From: Trichoderma breve
Taxonomy: Eukaryota > Ascomycota > Sordariomycetes > Hypocreales > Hypocreaceae
Direction: 5' to 3'
NCBI RefSeq assembly: GCF_028502605.1
Contig: NC_079233.1
Location: 6,572,001-6,636,000, forward strand
DNA length: 64,000 nucleotides
Shown here: positions 33,461 through 43,773 of the stretch, in pieces
Layout of the letters: each line of letters opens with the position of its first letter
How positions within the stretch are numbered: position 1 is the stretch's first letter
Notes under the pieces: model-generated
The model's input: the letters and a program-made list of their open reading frames with translations, nothing else
Databases searched by the model: none
What the model was told of the DNA's origin: nothing
Program-made: the position numbers and the translations under genes

Positions 33461-34286
33461 ATGGCTTTGCCAAACCACTTAATCATCGTCTGCTGCCACG
33501 GCATTTGGACCGGCGGCGCATCAAATGGCGCCAATGAAGACGAGTGGCTAATCGCCGATTTTCAGCGCGGCGAAACGGACACGTTTATCGAGCACATTAA
33601 AGCAGGCGTCCGGTGTCTTGCCCAGGACTATGACAACGCCGTGCTCGCATTTTCAGGGTAAGCAGTGTAATATAAATGAAATCACGGCCAAAACTCCAGT
33701 CTGATGCATCTGCAGCGGCCCAACACGAAAAGAAACAACTCTGAGTGAGGCCCAGAGCTATGCCAACATCGCCTCTGCCCACGGCTACTTCAACCTCATC
33801 AACTCCTCACAAGACTTGGTTAATTCGTCCAAGATTCTAATAGAGGATCGCGCCTTGGACTCTTACCACAATGTGCTCTTCAGCCTTACTCTGTTTTACG
33901 CCCGCTTCCATACTTGGCCTGCTTCTTTAACCATTGTATCCCACGCTTTCAAGAAGTTCCGACTCATCAACGGCCATTGCGCTGCCATTGGATTTCCTCT
34001 TAAAAAGACTGAATTTGTTGGTATTGATCCGCCTGGCATGGCGAGCGGAGAGAATGAAGATGCGATAAAGGGCGTGGGACAGGCAGTGGACGACTGGATA
34101 GCCGATCCATATGGTAGAGGAGAGAAATTGGCGGGGAAGAGGGCAAAGAGGAACCCGTGGGGAGTATGGCAGGGAGCTTTTGAGGAGAAGATTGAAAAAG
34201 ATGGCCTTACTTTGGAGAAATTAGTGACAGAGGGTGAAGGCGAGAAGGAGACGTTGGTTGAAGATGCGCCACGGCCGTGGCAGTGA
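33461..34286 (+). CDS. DUF218-domain protein
   Basis: DUF218 proteins (YdcF/SanA-like fold) are of unclear function; some bind S-adenosylmethionine or act at the cell envelope in bacteria. Two exons (33461-33657 and 33716-34286) give 255 aa. The N-terminal strand NHLIIVCCHGIW is the usual start of the domain. The splice recreates AFSGGPTRKETTLSEAQSY, which is the family's SGGxT-x-E-A motif. A central HAFKKFRLINGHCAAIGFP block and GIDPPGM follow. The last ~70 residues (DPYGRGEKLAGKRAKRNPWGVWQGAF) are a fungal extension. There is no signal peptide. It sits in the island between the secreted protein and a broken coiled-coil gene, but is itself intact. Confidence 0.82.
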
Positions 34287-34565
34287 ATGCCGTTCAAGAT
34301 ACCTATCAGAGACAAGATTAGAAACTTGATGTTGCATAAGATAGAGAATTGATAGTCTAGAATCTGATGAAGGTGTTGCTTGCAGACGTACATATTTGAT
34401 CAGTCGCGCATTTGTCCTTCCAGACAAAGTCAATGCGTTCATCATCTCACCAGCCACCACGACGATATACAGAAGGTCAAATACAAGGGACCAACATTTA
34501 CTGTTAAGCATACGCATAGTAAAATACTTCACCATAAGAAGCCTTTTACGGAGAAATTTAACAAC

Positions 34566-35144
34566 ATGGAGAAGCGACTTAAGAACTATATCGACGAGAA
34601 CGTAGAAAATCTGAAAACCCAGTTAGATCAACTACACAACCAATGCGTGACGCAGTCGGCAAACGGCAATGGGACTACGCAATCCATGAGGATACAATAT
34701 ATTAATTTGCTGGGAAGAGTGGACTAGCGGATGCAAAAGATACAGGAAGAATTACATCGAGATCTGGAGGCGGCTATTGCAGAAAGGCTGAACGCCAACA
34801 AAAAGCGATTAGCGTGTGCAGCTTTGGGGGATATTGATGACACTCAGAGGCTTACAGATGCTCAACAGCCTTATCCGGGGGCTCGAGGGTCTGAGATGAA
34901 CCTTGAGTCTCATCAAATAGGATATAATTATCCATTTATGGAATTTGGGAAACGCTTCGAGACTCAACTCAACAATGTGCAAACGCACCTAGAGTCGTCC
35001 GTTTGCGGGATGAAGTCGGGCACCTACAAGAGACTGGCGGGATTGGAAGAAAGAGTTGGCGCCATGGAAGAGAAATTGGACAAGATGATCTTACTGATGG
35101 AGAAAATGGATGCCTCTAATGTTGACAAAAGTGTGGTCAGTTGA
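34566..35144 (+). pseudogene. Coiled-coil protein gene interrupted by an in-frame TAG
   Basis: The frame starts at MEKRLKNYIDENVENLKTQL and runs 53 codons to a TAG at 34725-34727. The same frame then continues with MQKIQEELHRDLEAAIAERL and stays open to 35144. Both halves have the charged heptad pattern of coiled coils; near the end EERVGAMEEKLDKMILLMEK is a strong example. Together they would make ~190 residues. No GT-AG intron that would remove the stop is apparent. The product family is not recognised. It may be a recent nonsense allele, or the second half (from 34731) may be a separate short gene. Confidence 0.5.
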
Positions 35145-35664
35145 TCTTGCCAAGGCTGTTGATATGGTTGAATGCTCGTTTGTGGGATCCGTTCTGGTTG
35201 GAAAGTTGATATCGGTAGAAGACAGACAATTTGTATTCTGTCTTTTTAAGTCTTGTATCTATTACACTCGCATGATGCCATCTAGGTGTTAATTGGAGGT
35301 TGGATGATCAGCAACCCAAGTAATAGCGGTGGTTACAATCACTTCTACGGCTACATTCTTACTTTATCCCATATAGAGTAAAGAGATAGAAGGTAGTAGA
35401 GATAATAGAAAGTGGTAGATGTAGTAAGAGATAGTAGCGGAGACTACATACTTCCAGTCCACTGCGTGAACAAAAACCTTCTATCCTTGGTGCCAAAAAG
35501 CCTTCAAGATACTTTCCACTTTTGACATTAAAGTTTACGGAGTGAATATATAGACAACTCACGGCGGGACATATAAACTGCAGTGAATTTCTACCGCAAA
35601 ACCCAGGGCTACTTCAACCACCTTTCCTTTTTCTCTTGAACCCATCGCAATCTCGCTTCACATC
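35145..35664. promoter_or_regulatory. Upstream region of HNH copy 2
   Basis: No coding content. Repeated TAGTAGAGATA-like purine-rich sequence lies at 35385-35450. TATA-like elements lie at 35547-35552 and 35572-35577, the second about 90 bases before the ATG. Confidence 0.4.
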
Positions 35665-37162
35665 ATGGAAGATCAGCTTGCAAAGGCCTTGGCATCAAGA
35701 TTGAATAAGCAACAGATGCAGAAAATGTTGTATTTGAACGAATACTTCCAACTTGGCCCGCTCCTCAACTTAGCCAGGGAAAGGCCGCTGCTCATCTCGG
35801 GACTCGTTGAAACATATCGCCGTACAGCCGCAGAACCCGTTTCGGATTACGTTCCGAATCTTTGGATGAGAATCAATCTCTACCGTCGGTTAAAAGATAA
35901 CCTCAGACGGCATGAGCTATCCTTTGTACCAAGTATGACAGTTTTCGCATTGTTCATGGTTGCCCCAACCGACGTGCTGCGATCCCGGCTTGATGATCTA
36001 GAGAGAAACGCTCAAGAGAAGAACATGACTGAGGTCCAAGAGTTTATTGAGCAGTGCAGCGCCGCTGTTGCTGTAATACAAGATTGTATGTTGCCAAGCC
36101 GCAATACCTATACAAGCATGTTACATGAGAATTTTTATGCTGATGCCTTTCCGCTCTAGTTGTAAGGGCAAAATCGCGACAAGTCGGAGATTTTGGTGAA
36201 GACAACTCGCACCTTTTGCGATCAATGAATCTTGTAAGTGCCTATATTGAATACCATCCAATAAAGATCTCTCTAACCTCTATTACTGCAAGAAACGAGA
36301 CGAGAGGCAATGTAGCATCTCCCGCAATGAGAATCCCGAAGCCGTTCCCATCTTCCCCAATACGATTCATTCTCCCAATCTCTTATCCATGATGGACACC
36401 TTTTGGGGTACTGAGACAGCTGCTCGTCTCTCTACACTAATTCGAGATCCAGTTTTTTTAAAATCCCCCCACAATATGCTATCTCTTAATCGGCAACTAA
36501 GTTGGTGGTATCAGAGCGGGAGGATTGCGTTCAAGCCGTTGCGTGAGACGGATACCAACTCGCTTAGAATCCAGTTTCACTGGCTGAAGAAGAGCAAACT
36601 GGAACCAGCACAACTCTTTACAGATGATATGGACATCCGGGAAGTGATGGAGGCAGCCGATATTCCAGAGCCCGATGGCAGGGGCAAGGGCATTAATGGA
36701 TGGGGAGAGCATCATTTTGACAGCTACAGTGGCTTGGGCATGGAAACCGGTCAGATCCATTGGCTGAGCGAACACTTCGAGATTGAGCCCCCGAGCTTTG
36801 AGATGCTACAGCTCTTGTGGGACTTGCTTCGCGTTGCCGCGATCTGTGGAGCAACCAAACCAATCTATTCGACGGATGAAGCCAACGGCGATTATGATGA
36901 TCATTATGGTGGTTATGAGGATAGTGATGACGATTACCACAATGGTCGTCGCGATGTTGGATATTATGATGAACAGTATGATGGCGGTTATGATGTTGAT
37001 GAGATGAAATCACAGCCGGACATGTACCGTGACAAGAACTATGCTCAGCTGCGTCATTGGGGAGAAGGAGATGAGAGACAAGAAGTCGAGGGACAAGAAG
37101 TCGAGGGACAAGAAGTCGATGGACTAGAGGACCTACCTATAGAGGAATGTACTTTCCAGTAG
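35665..37162 (+). CDS. Fungal HNH-nuclease-like protein, copy 2 (catalytic histidines lost, acidic tail present)
   Basis: Three exons (35665-36085, 36160-36233, 36293-37162) give 454 aa. The N-terminal module (residues 1-140) aligns with copy 1: QMQKMLYLNEYFQLGPLL against QVQRLLKLEDNWQLERFL, and FALFMVAPTDVLRS against FAVLMVAPVDNLQS. The splice positions match. The linker is only ~25 residues against ~78. In the HNH-like part KRDERQCSI matches RDRKVCCL, but the His of AHIFP is Pro184 (VPIFP) and the second His is Ser235 (LNRQLSWWY); Asn226 is kept. A D/Y-rich tail with a three-fold GQEVE repeat ends the protein. By sequence this copy should not cut DNA and may be a binding or regulatory form. 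Confidence 0.72.
37077..37121 (+). repeat. 15-bp tandem repeat, three copies, in the tail of HNH copy 2
   Basis: GGACAAGAAGTCGAG-type units follow each other three times and encode (GQEVE)3 near the C-terminus. The last copy has one transversion (GAG to GAT). Confidence 0.7.
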
Positions 37163-37429
37163 AATAGGTAGATCTAGTAGATATCGCTAGCAGAAATAGC
37201 TAGATGTAGTAGATGTATAAAAGAAGATCTATAAGCTCGCGGAACAGTTGCGCCAACAGCTGAAGAATAACAGCGGTTATGCATGTTTGGTAATCAAAGG
37301 TGTATAAACAAGATGGAATCCAATTCTATGTATTTCCCACAACATCCCTTTTTGAGCCGATTTGCTTTTCCCTCTCCTCATCCATATATAATACATGCCG
37401 ACCTTTTTTCTCAGGTCAGTCTCCCCTAT

Positions 37430-39532
37430 TCAGGGCTTGTTGCTTGATCCAGCTTCAGTGCTGACACGCTCTCTTGTCAGCTTGTCGACAAGGTCATGCG
37501 CCTCTGTCACAGTCTTGTCCTTCCCCTTGCCATCACGACGGGACCTTTTTCCAAATCGTGAACTTTGTAATTCTGCCCTCTTCTCCTCATCAGGGATTTT
37601 GCCGGATGGAGAACCGGTGCTAACCTCAGGCGAGGCAGCTACGTCTTCATGTGTTTTCGTAGAAGTTATGCTCCCATCATCTTCGGGAAAAGGAAAGTTC
37701 TTGACCTTGGGTTTCGGCGCCCGTCCAAACACTTCCTCGTAGCTCATATACTTTTTCTCAGGCGAAGCAACATGTCCACGAAGTTTGAACATGGCGCTGT
37801 TGTAGGCACCGAGATGTTCCTGGTGTCGCCGCTTGAGGGTCTCTAGGCTAATTTGGAAATCAGAAGACTCGGTGGCAGCGGCATCGGCTGATTCCTTCGC
37901 CAAGTCCTTCTCCATGCTATCAATGGCGCTACGGTATCCTTCAGCCTGCTTTCTATGGAACTCTGATTGTTGCTGCAGGGCACGTATCCTCTCGGGAACG
38001 CGGGCGGACCTGGGTAGACCGCCGTATTTCACCCCTCTAAACGTAGAATTTCGTACAGGCGACAGATGCCAATGTCTCCGAGCTCGCTTAAACTCTCTGG
38101 CTTCCTCGGGGGTCAGCGCTCTTTCCTGCGATAGCTGTATGTAATGCCATAGCTGTGCGGCACCAGGCCTCCTCGTTTTGGTCTTTCTCTTGGGCTCAAC
38201 CCCTTCCATGTTGTAAAAGTTTCTAATCATATAGAGGCTACCAGTTACTATAACCGGGCCTTCTCCTGCCTTTTCGCAAGCCCATTGCACGCCAGCGCTA
38301 ATCTGGGTGTCGCCATCGTATAGCTGAGACTCGTTGCTAACAATGGATCTTCCAATCTCACGGCCGAGCTCAGCGGAAGCTGGGGGTGGTTCATTGGGAG
38401 CAGGGAGATATTCAACAAAGGCGAAATTGTCTTGAGGCTGTACCAGGGCAGATATGACTTTTGCAAAGGGTTTGGACTTGCTAGCTGATAGTCCCATGAC
38501 CCATGAAACCGGCTCATCCCCTTGGCGAACTTGGTGCTGCACATAAGAAGCCAGCGCTTCGGCACCAAGCAGGTTGTGAGCGCCGTCTACAAGGACAGGT
38601 GTTTGACGAGTTCCGCCGGTGAGACCAAGCACCTTGACTTGCTCTTTTCGTCCAGATGGGAAAGGTTCCATAGCCAGTAGCTTATTAACGTCGATTTCAA
38701 GATTTGGGAACAGGTGGCGGAATGCTAGAGTTGCACAGAGAAGATTCTGCTTCTCATAGTCCTCCAGTTTGAACCGCTCAGTATCAAGATTGTCCAGTAG
38801 AGATTGTCCTTTCCACGACGGGCTGATTTGAGTGCCAATGCTGCTCGCATGGCGCCGAAGTACTTTCATGACGGAGCTGGGATTAGAATGATCGACAATG
38901 CAGGGTACGCCAGGTCTCATGATGCCGGCCTTGACCTTGGCAATCTCCTCGATGGTGTTGCCGAGGTACTCCTGGTGGTCGAGATCGATTTTGGTGATGA
39001 CGGTGACTGACTTTTGCTTCATGATGTTTGTTGCATCAGTAGCGCCGCCCATTCCCACCTCGACAACGCCATAGTTGACGTGCATCTTGTCAAAGACACG
39101 GAAGGCAGCAGCAGTCTCGAGCTCAAAAGGCGTCAGGTTTCCCGGGTCCTCACCAGCGGCAAACCGCCAGCCAGACGCAATGCGCTTGAATTTTTCCTCA
39201 ATGTGCTTGACCTCCATCTCATACATGCGGCGGTTGACATAGAGGCCGTTGATGGTGACGCCGTTGTGCCTCTCGGGCATTGCTGGGGACGTGTACATGC
39301 CATGGCTGATTCCGGACAGCCTGAACAGCCCCGATAACAAGTTACAGACGGATCCCTTGCCATTGGTGCCGCCAACATGGACGCCTAGCCAGCCCTGCTC
39401 CTGCGGCACGACATGGCTGATGCGCTCTAGGCCCAGGCGGATGTTGCGATTTGCGGATGCCACCTTTTTCTCGGCGGGCATGGCGGCTCTGATGCGAGCC
39501 AGCGCTCGGTTGACCTCCTTGGCAGACGGCAT
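37430..39532 (-). CDS. FOL3: Dihydrofolate synthetase (FOL3-type) with a long C-terminal extension
   Basis: The enzyme adds the first glutamate to dihydropteroate in folate synthesis, using ATP. The uninterrupted frame gives 700 aa. Residues 53-61 (GGTNGKGSV) are the ATP-binding P-loop of the folate synthetase/Mur ligase fold. Further signatures are MYTSPAMPERHN, ELETAAAFRVF, VVEVGMGGATDATN, ITKIDLDHQEYLGNTIEEIAKVKAGI, VDGAHN and MGLSASKSKPF. These place it with Fol3/FolC. Fol3-type rather than Met7-type is judged from overall similarity and is less certain. The catalytic part ends near residue 430. The remaining ~270 residues (RRPGAAQLWHYIQLSQERAL..., basic, with coiled-coil stretches) are not part of the normal enzyme and are not recognised. 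The start ATG precedes a conserved N-terminal helix. Confidence 0.9.
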   Translation of the reverse strand: MPSAKEVNRALARIRAAMPAEKKVASANRNIRLGLERISHVVPQEQGWLGVHVGGTNGKGSVCNLLSGLFRLSGISHGMYTSPAMPERHNGVTINGLYVNRRMYEMEVKHIEEKFKRIASGWRFAAGEDPGNLTPFELETAAAFRVFDKMHVNYGVVEVGMGGATDATNIMKQKSVTVITKIDLDHQEYLGNTIEEIAKVKAGIMRPGVPCIVDHSNPSSVMKVLRRHASSIGTQISPSWKGQSLLDNLDTERFKLEDYEKQNLLCATLAFRHLFPNLEIDVNKLLAMEPFPSGRKEQVKVLGLTGGTRQTPVLVDGAHNLLGAEALASYVQHQVRQGDEPVSWVMGLSASKSKPFAKVISALVQPQDNFAFVEYLPAPNEPPPASAELGREIGRSIVSNESQLYDGDTQISAGVQWACEKAGEGPVIVTGSLYMIRNFYNMEGVEPKRKTKTRRPGAAQLWHYIQLSQERALTPEEAREFKRARRHWHLSPVRNSTFRGVKYGGLPRSARVPERIRALQQQSEFHRKQAEGYRSAIDSMEKDLAKESADAAATESSDFQISLETLKRRHQEHLGAYNSAMFKLRGHVASPEKKYMSYEEVFGRAPKPKVKNFPFPEDDGSITSTKTHEDVAASPEVSTGSPSGKIPDEEKRAELQSSRFGKRSRRDGKGKDKTVTEAHDLVDKLTRERVSTEAGSSNKP

Positions 39533-40228
39533 GGCAGCATCAGGATAGTGAAGCCATAGAGGAGATGAGCCTCGCCGAGGAGACGCGAGTGATACTGGTC
39601 AGCAGAGCGAAATCGGGTTCGAGATGGCAGAAGTGCTGGGCATTATCAGTTTATCAGTCACTATCACGGCAAAATCTCACACCATCTCCACAAGCCCAGC
39701 CCAGCCCGCATTACGCACCAGCCACACATAGATCATGCTTCGAACTGTGGCTCAGTTGACTTTAGCCTTTAGCCTCTAATAGCGATCCGCTAGCAGCAGC
39801 ATTAGTGCCTGGACAGCCAGTAAACCGCCATGCCGCCGTAAGTTCAATTCGCCCTCGCGCCACACATCTACCGAGTCCAGGTCCAGTCCAGCCCAGTCGC
39901 ATCTCCCGCTTCCGCAGCCTCTTCCATCCTTCAGCCTCTCTTCGCATTCCTTTCTCCTTCGCCTTCGCTTTCGCCTTCTCCCGATCCATCAACCCACCGC
40001 CACTCGCTCTCATTTCGTCTCTTGATTCCATCCCATCTGCAGGCTGAAGTCGATCAGCTCTCCCTCTCTCCAGCAAAAAATTCCCACTGCCGCCAACCAG
40101 CTTCCGCGGCGACAGATCGCCAGGGTGCTGCTGCTAGTTGCCAAGCGCCGTCTGTCCGACTTTTGCCCATTTCTTATCGTTTGCATCTCGGATATCGCTC
40201 CTTTGCAAATCATCTGCAAATCATCCAT
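39533..40228. promoter_or_regulatory. Divergent promoter region right of FOL3
   Basis: No gene is seen. It separates the leftward FOL3 gene from the rightward unrecognised gene. The plus strand is C/T-rich from about 39890, as in a fungal leader. Confidence 0.45.
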
Positions 40229-42029
40229 ATGCGCTATGGGTCGACCGTGAGTTTCAATTTCTGCCGCTGCTTGAACCATTGGTGGCCCCATGCCCTCGCC
40301 GCTTCTGCTTTTTTATCTCTGCTTCTGCCTCGAGTCTCTCCACTGCAATCAATGTTTGCTCGCGCGTCATGTGCATCGTCACTTGGCATCGCGCCGCGCC
40401 TGTTGCCTCTGGCTCAGCTTCAAGACCAGACCATCGGCCGCCACAACCGAGGCATCGCATTCACTGCTGCTAACATTTCGTCCTTCTTTTCTACTTCTTT
40501 TGTCATTCTTTTGCCACTTTCGATTAATGCCCCTCGCGCTCTCTCTTCGCGTCGCAGCCGCCCCAGCTAATCATTCGTCGCTACATCAGACTCTTTGTTG
40601 CACCTGTTGAGACCGACCTCCCCCACAAGGATGCGCCAAAGCGCGACGTCCTCTCTCCGTCTCGTTCTGCCATCAGGCGCTCAACCCAGACAGAAACACG
40701 CGAGCGACGGAATCCCAACAGACGCTCCGGCGTCCGCATCGTAGCCCTTCAACAACCACACACTCGTTCCACGCGACGGTATCCTCCATGGGGTGTCGGC
40801 GAGGGCACTAGGAATCTTATCCCGCCCCTGTACGACGAACCACCTCCTGGGTCCGCAGGTGACGTGCCCCGAGATGTCAGCTCTAGGCCACCTCAGAGTG
40901 ACCGCCATCTAGAAGATCGGATGAGCTCCCTATTTGGCGGTACTTGGCATAACATCGGGACTCCTTCTTCACCGCGGCATGATGAACCTCCACCGGATGG
41001 AGACTTTTGGGGGAATATTGAACCTCGACCGCGGCGTGCGCGCATCGTAAGTTGCTCCCTTGCGGAACTTGAATGTTGATGGGTCACTAATCATCACCCG
41101 CAAAGGTTGCACCAGACAATCCCAGGCGCAATCGCAGTCCCCTAGGACGTCGCTCATACCATATCGGCACACCCCCCTACCGGCCGACGCGGGCTGGGTC
41201 TGAGAGGTTGCAGAGCGAGTCGGCGACGACATCAAATGATGATGCCGTACAACACTACGCTCTGCCAACGTTTAGATCTCTGCGCCGAAACACGGCACGA
41301 GCATTTCGAACTGTAATGGCTGGGGATGCAGCCGGGCGCAATCGTCAGCGAAGCCATGCTGCCGATGGTTTGGGAGACCGCGACAGAAGCCTCAGCCCAG
41401 AGGTTTGGGACACTTTACTCTCGACACTGACTCCCGATCCACAACCGCCTAGCGCAAGCTCTTCTTTTGCATCCGCAGCAGTGCCTCAAAGCGCAGGCCC
41501 ATCCAACGCGCCTCCATCTGCTCCAGGCCTGCCTGAAGAACTTGTGGACGGGGCTTGCGAATCGGGACACGAAATATCTGACGATGAAGAAGACGAGTGG
41601 TACTCTCAGCTCCCTGCTGCAATGCGTAGCATCACCCACTTTCGCCGCCGCTTTCGACGACGCCCAGCAGTGCCAGAGTATAATCTGGATGGACCATCAG
41701 ATGGACCCTTGGACGGACTACTATCCGACCAGTCCCAATCTGAGCGGCCTGGCCACAGTTTGCACGATTCGCGGACAAACGGCTACGCCCTGCTGTTAAC
41801 CCCCAACTGGATCCCCCAGGCAGGATCAGAAGATGAAAGGAGAGCTGACCGGCTTCGACCAAACCGAGAAGGATCAACAGGAAGCGGACCTGGCGCCCAG
41901 ACAGGAGATGAAGAGTGGCTAGGCATGCGACGGATCGTTCAGAGCCTTGCGGCGAGAGAAGATATCCCAGATGAGTGGTGGGCTGAGGCTGGTCTCAGTC
42001 GAACCCTTCCCCATGACGAGTCCAACTGA
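40229..42029 (+). CDS. Unrecognised disordered protein
   Basis: I do not recognise the family. Two exons are clear: one ending at 41046 and the last, 41106-42029, joined in phase 0 (RARI to VAPDN). The first exon is uncertain, because the open frame before 41046 has no ATG for more than 400 bases. A good fit is a short start exon 40229-40246 (MRYGST) with a GTGAGT donor, spliced to 40630 or to 40558; both keep frame. The first option gives 452 aa. The product is rich in R, S, P and D, and likely disordered. Repeated HNIGTPSSPRH- and YHIGTPPYRPT-like motifs lie in the first half. The C-terminal ~40 residues (GMRRIVQSLAAREDIPDEWWAEAGLSR) look more ordered and may be the conserved core. No localisation signal is obvious. 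Confidence 0.6.
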
Positions 42030-43773
42030 GAAGAGAGCCCCCTGTCTGCTTAAGACGGGAGAGAGGTTCTCGTATGAAGGCCGAGAATCTGGCATATTTG
42101 CTTATTTGATTTACTTGTTCACTTATTTACTCGTTGCAGAGAGCCCTCGGAAAGAGAGGCCAGCACCACCAGATTGGACGTCAACGACGAAAAAAACGCA
42201 CTGTATGATTATGGTTACTGGTAATGGAACTTGAAGACAGCGGGATGGGAAGCGATTTAAAGATGCTGCATTGGCATGATGTTTTTGTGGATTGAGAAGG
42301 GTTTAAAAAGGCCCCAACATGGACTATATATCCAATATATTGATAAAAGTTTGCCGCACAAATTCATTCACATGAGCCATACCTCGTAGTATCCGGCACC
42401 AAACAGTGAATCAACATCAACCAGGCATGTGCAAGTTACGTAAATCAATCTTGTGATATAAGTTGGTAGCGGCCCTTGTGCAGTCTTTTTTAGTTTATAA
42501 GCAGAACGTTCAAACCTAACAAACTCGGCTATATCCTGCGCACTGACAATCCGCAGCAAAACTGATACGCGACAGTCGAGATAAGGCTAGTACTCTGTAG
42601 AGTAGAGGGGAATGGCGATTGGCAACTAGCAAGTGGCAACGAGGGAATTGGACGCTTAGGACGCATAGAATGTAATAATGTAATATATCAGATTCTCAGG
42701 GGTGCCAAACAGGTACAAGTGCAAACTCTATCGTGTGCATGTGCTGAAAAGAGGATGGAGGTTGCGGATGAAGCTTTTTGTTAGCGGTGGTTTGCTCTCG
42801 TAAGTGCCTGTAAGTAAATGGATGGATGGAATAAATGGACAAGGGTTTGATGGGGGAACTGGAGAGGTGGGGTGGAGTTTGAAGGCCGTCCGTCCACTTC
42901 AGCTGTGGGAGCTTATTAGCAGGCGTCATCACTAATAAGCACACAGCAAAAAGTAAGAGGCCCGGAGTGCCCTTTTCAGGGTATATCCATCAACGCCTGT
43001 GATAAGTTGGCGGTGTTGTTGTTACTGTTGTTCTAGCAAGGGGTATCATAGACAATGCAACTTAATAGTAATATTAGTTAGCAGGCAATATTATGTCCAA
43101 TAAAACATGCAGTTCAAACAGTCTCAACTTTCTCTCCCTCCAACTGCTCAATCCCTTCCAATCCACCACCCAAAATCCAACTCCACCCTTCGCAACCACA
43201 GCGCCGGAATTGGCACCCAGACTGCACTACTAATTACTACATCGGCACGCGCCTTGGGCAAAACCAATCCGCGTTCGCCTTGCCTGCTCAATCTTGATCT
43301 TTTTCCTTTCTCCTCCTTCTTCCTCTCTTCCGTCTTCTTTGCTTCCTCCACTCTCTTCGGCACTCTTCTCCCCTCCCCCTTGTGCTGTCTCTCCTCCGCT
43401 CCATCTTCGACCTCCATGCGTGACCCTCGTCCTTGTTGCAGCGATCTTCCCCCGCCGCCTTTTCGATGAACACCGCTCGCCGCCGCTGAAAAAAAAAAAA
43501 TATATCGGGCGAATGCGAGCGACGCACGAAGCCACAGACCCATCGGCGGGCATGCCATCGATTCCTCGACGAACCATCTCCCTTCCGCCTCGCCAGTCCC
43601 TGCTGCCCTGCCTGCCGCCGAGGTAGAGAGTCTGCCGGCTGCGCAGACCCAAGAAGAGGAGGGGAAACACAGAAGCCCTTCAAGCTCCAGCTCCAGCTGA
43701 AGCTCCAGTTGAAGCTGCTGGTCAGGCTCCAACCCAACACGACGACGACGACGACAATCACGACGACGCAGAG
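42030..43773. promoter_or_regulatory. Region upstream of the SepH-like kinase gene
   Basis: 1.7 kb without a convincing exon. From about 43100 the plus strand is strongly C/T-rich (CTCCTTCTTCCTCTCTTCC and similar), consistent with promoter and leader. A GA/GAC-rich stretch (ACGACGACGACGAC) lies just before the ATG. Frames on the opposite strand here are low-complexity R/E-rich shadows. Confidence 0.45.
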
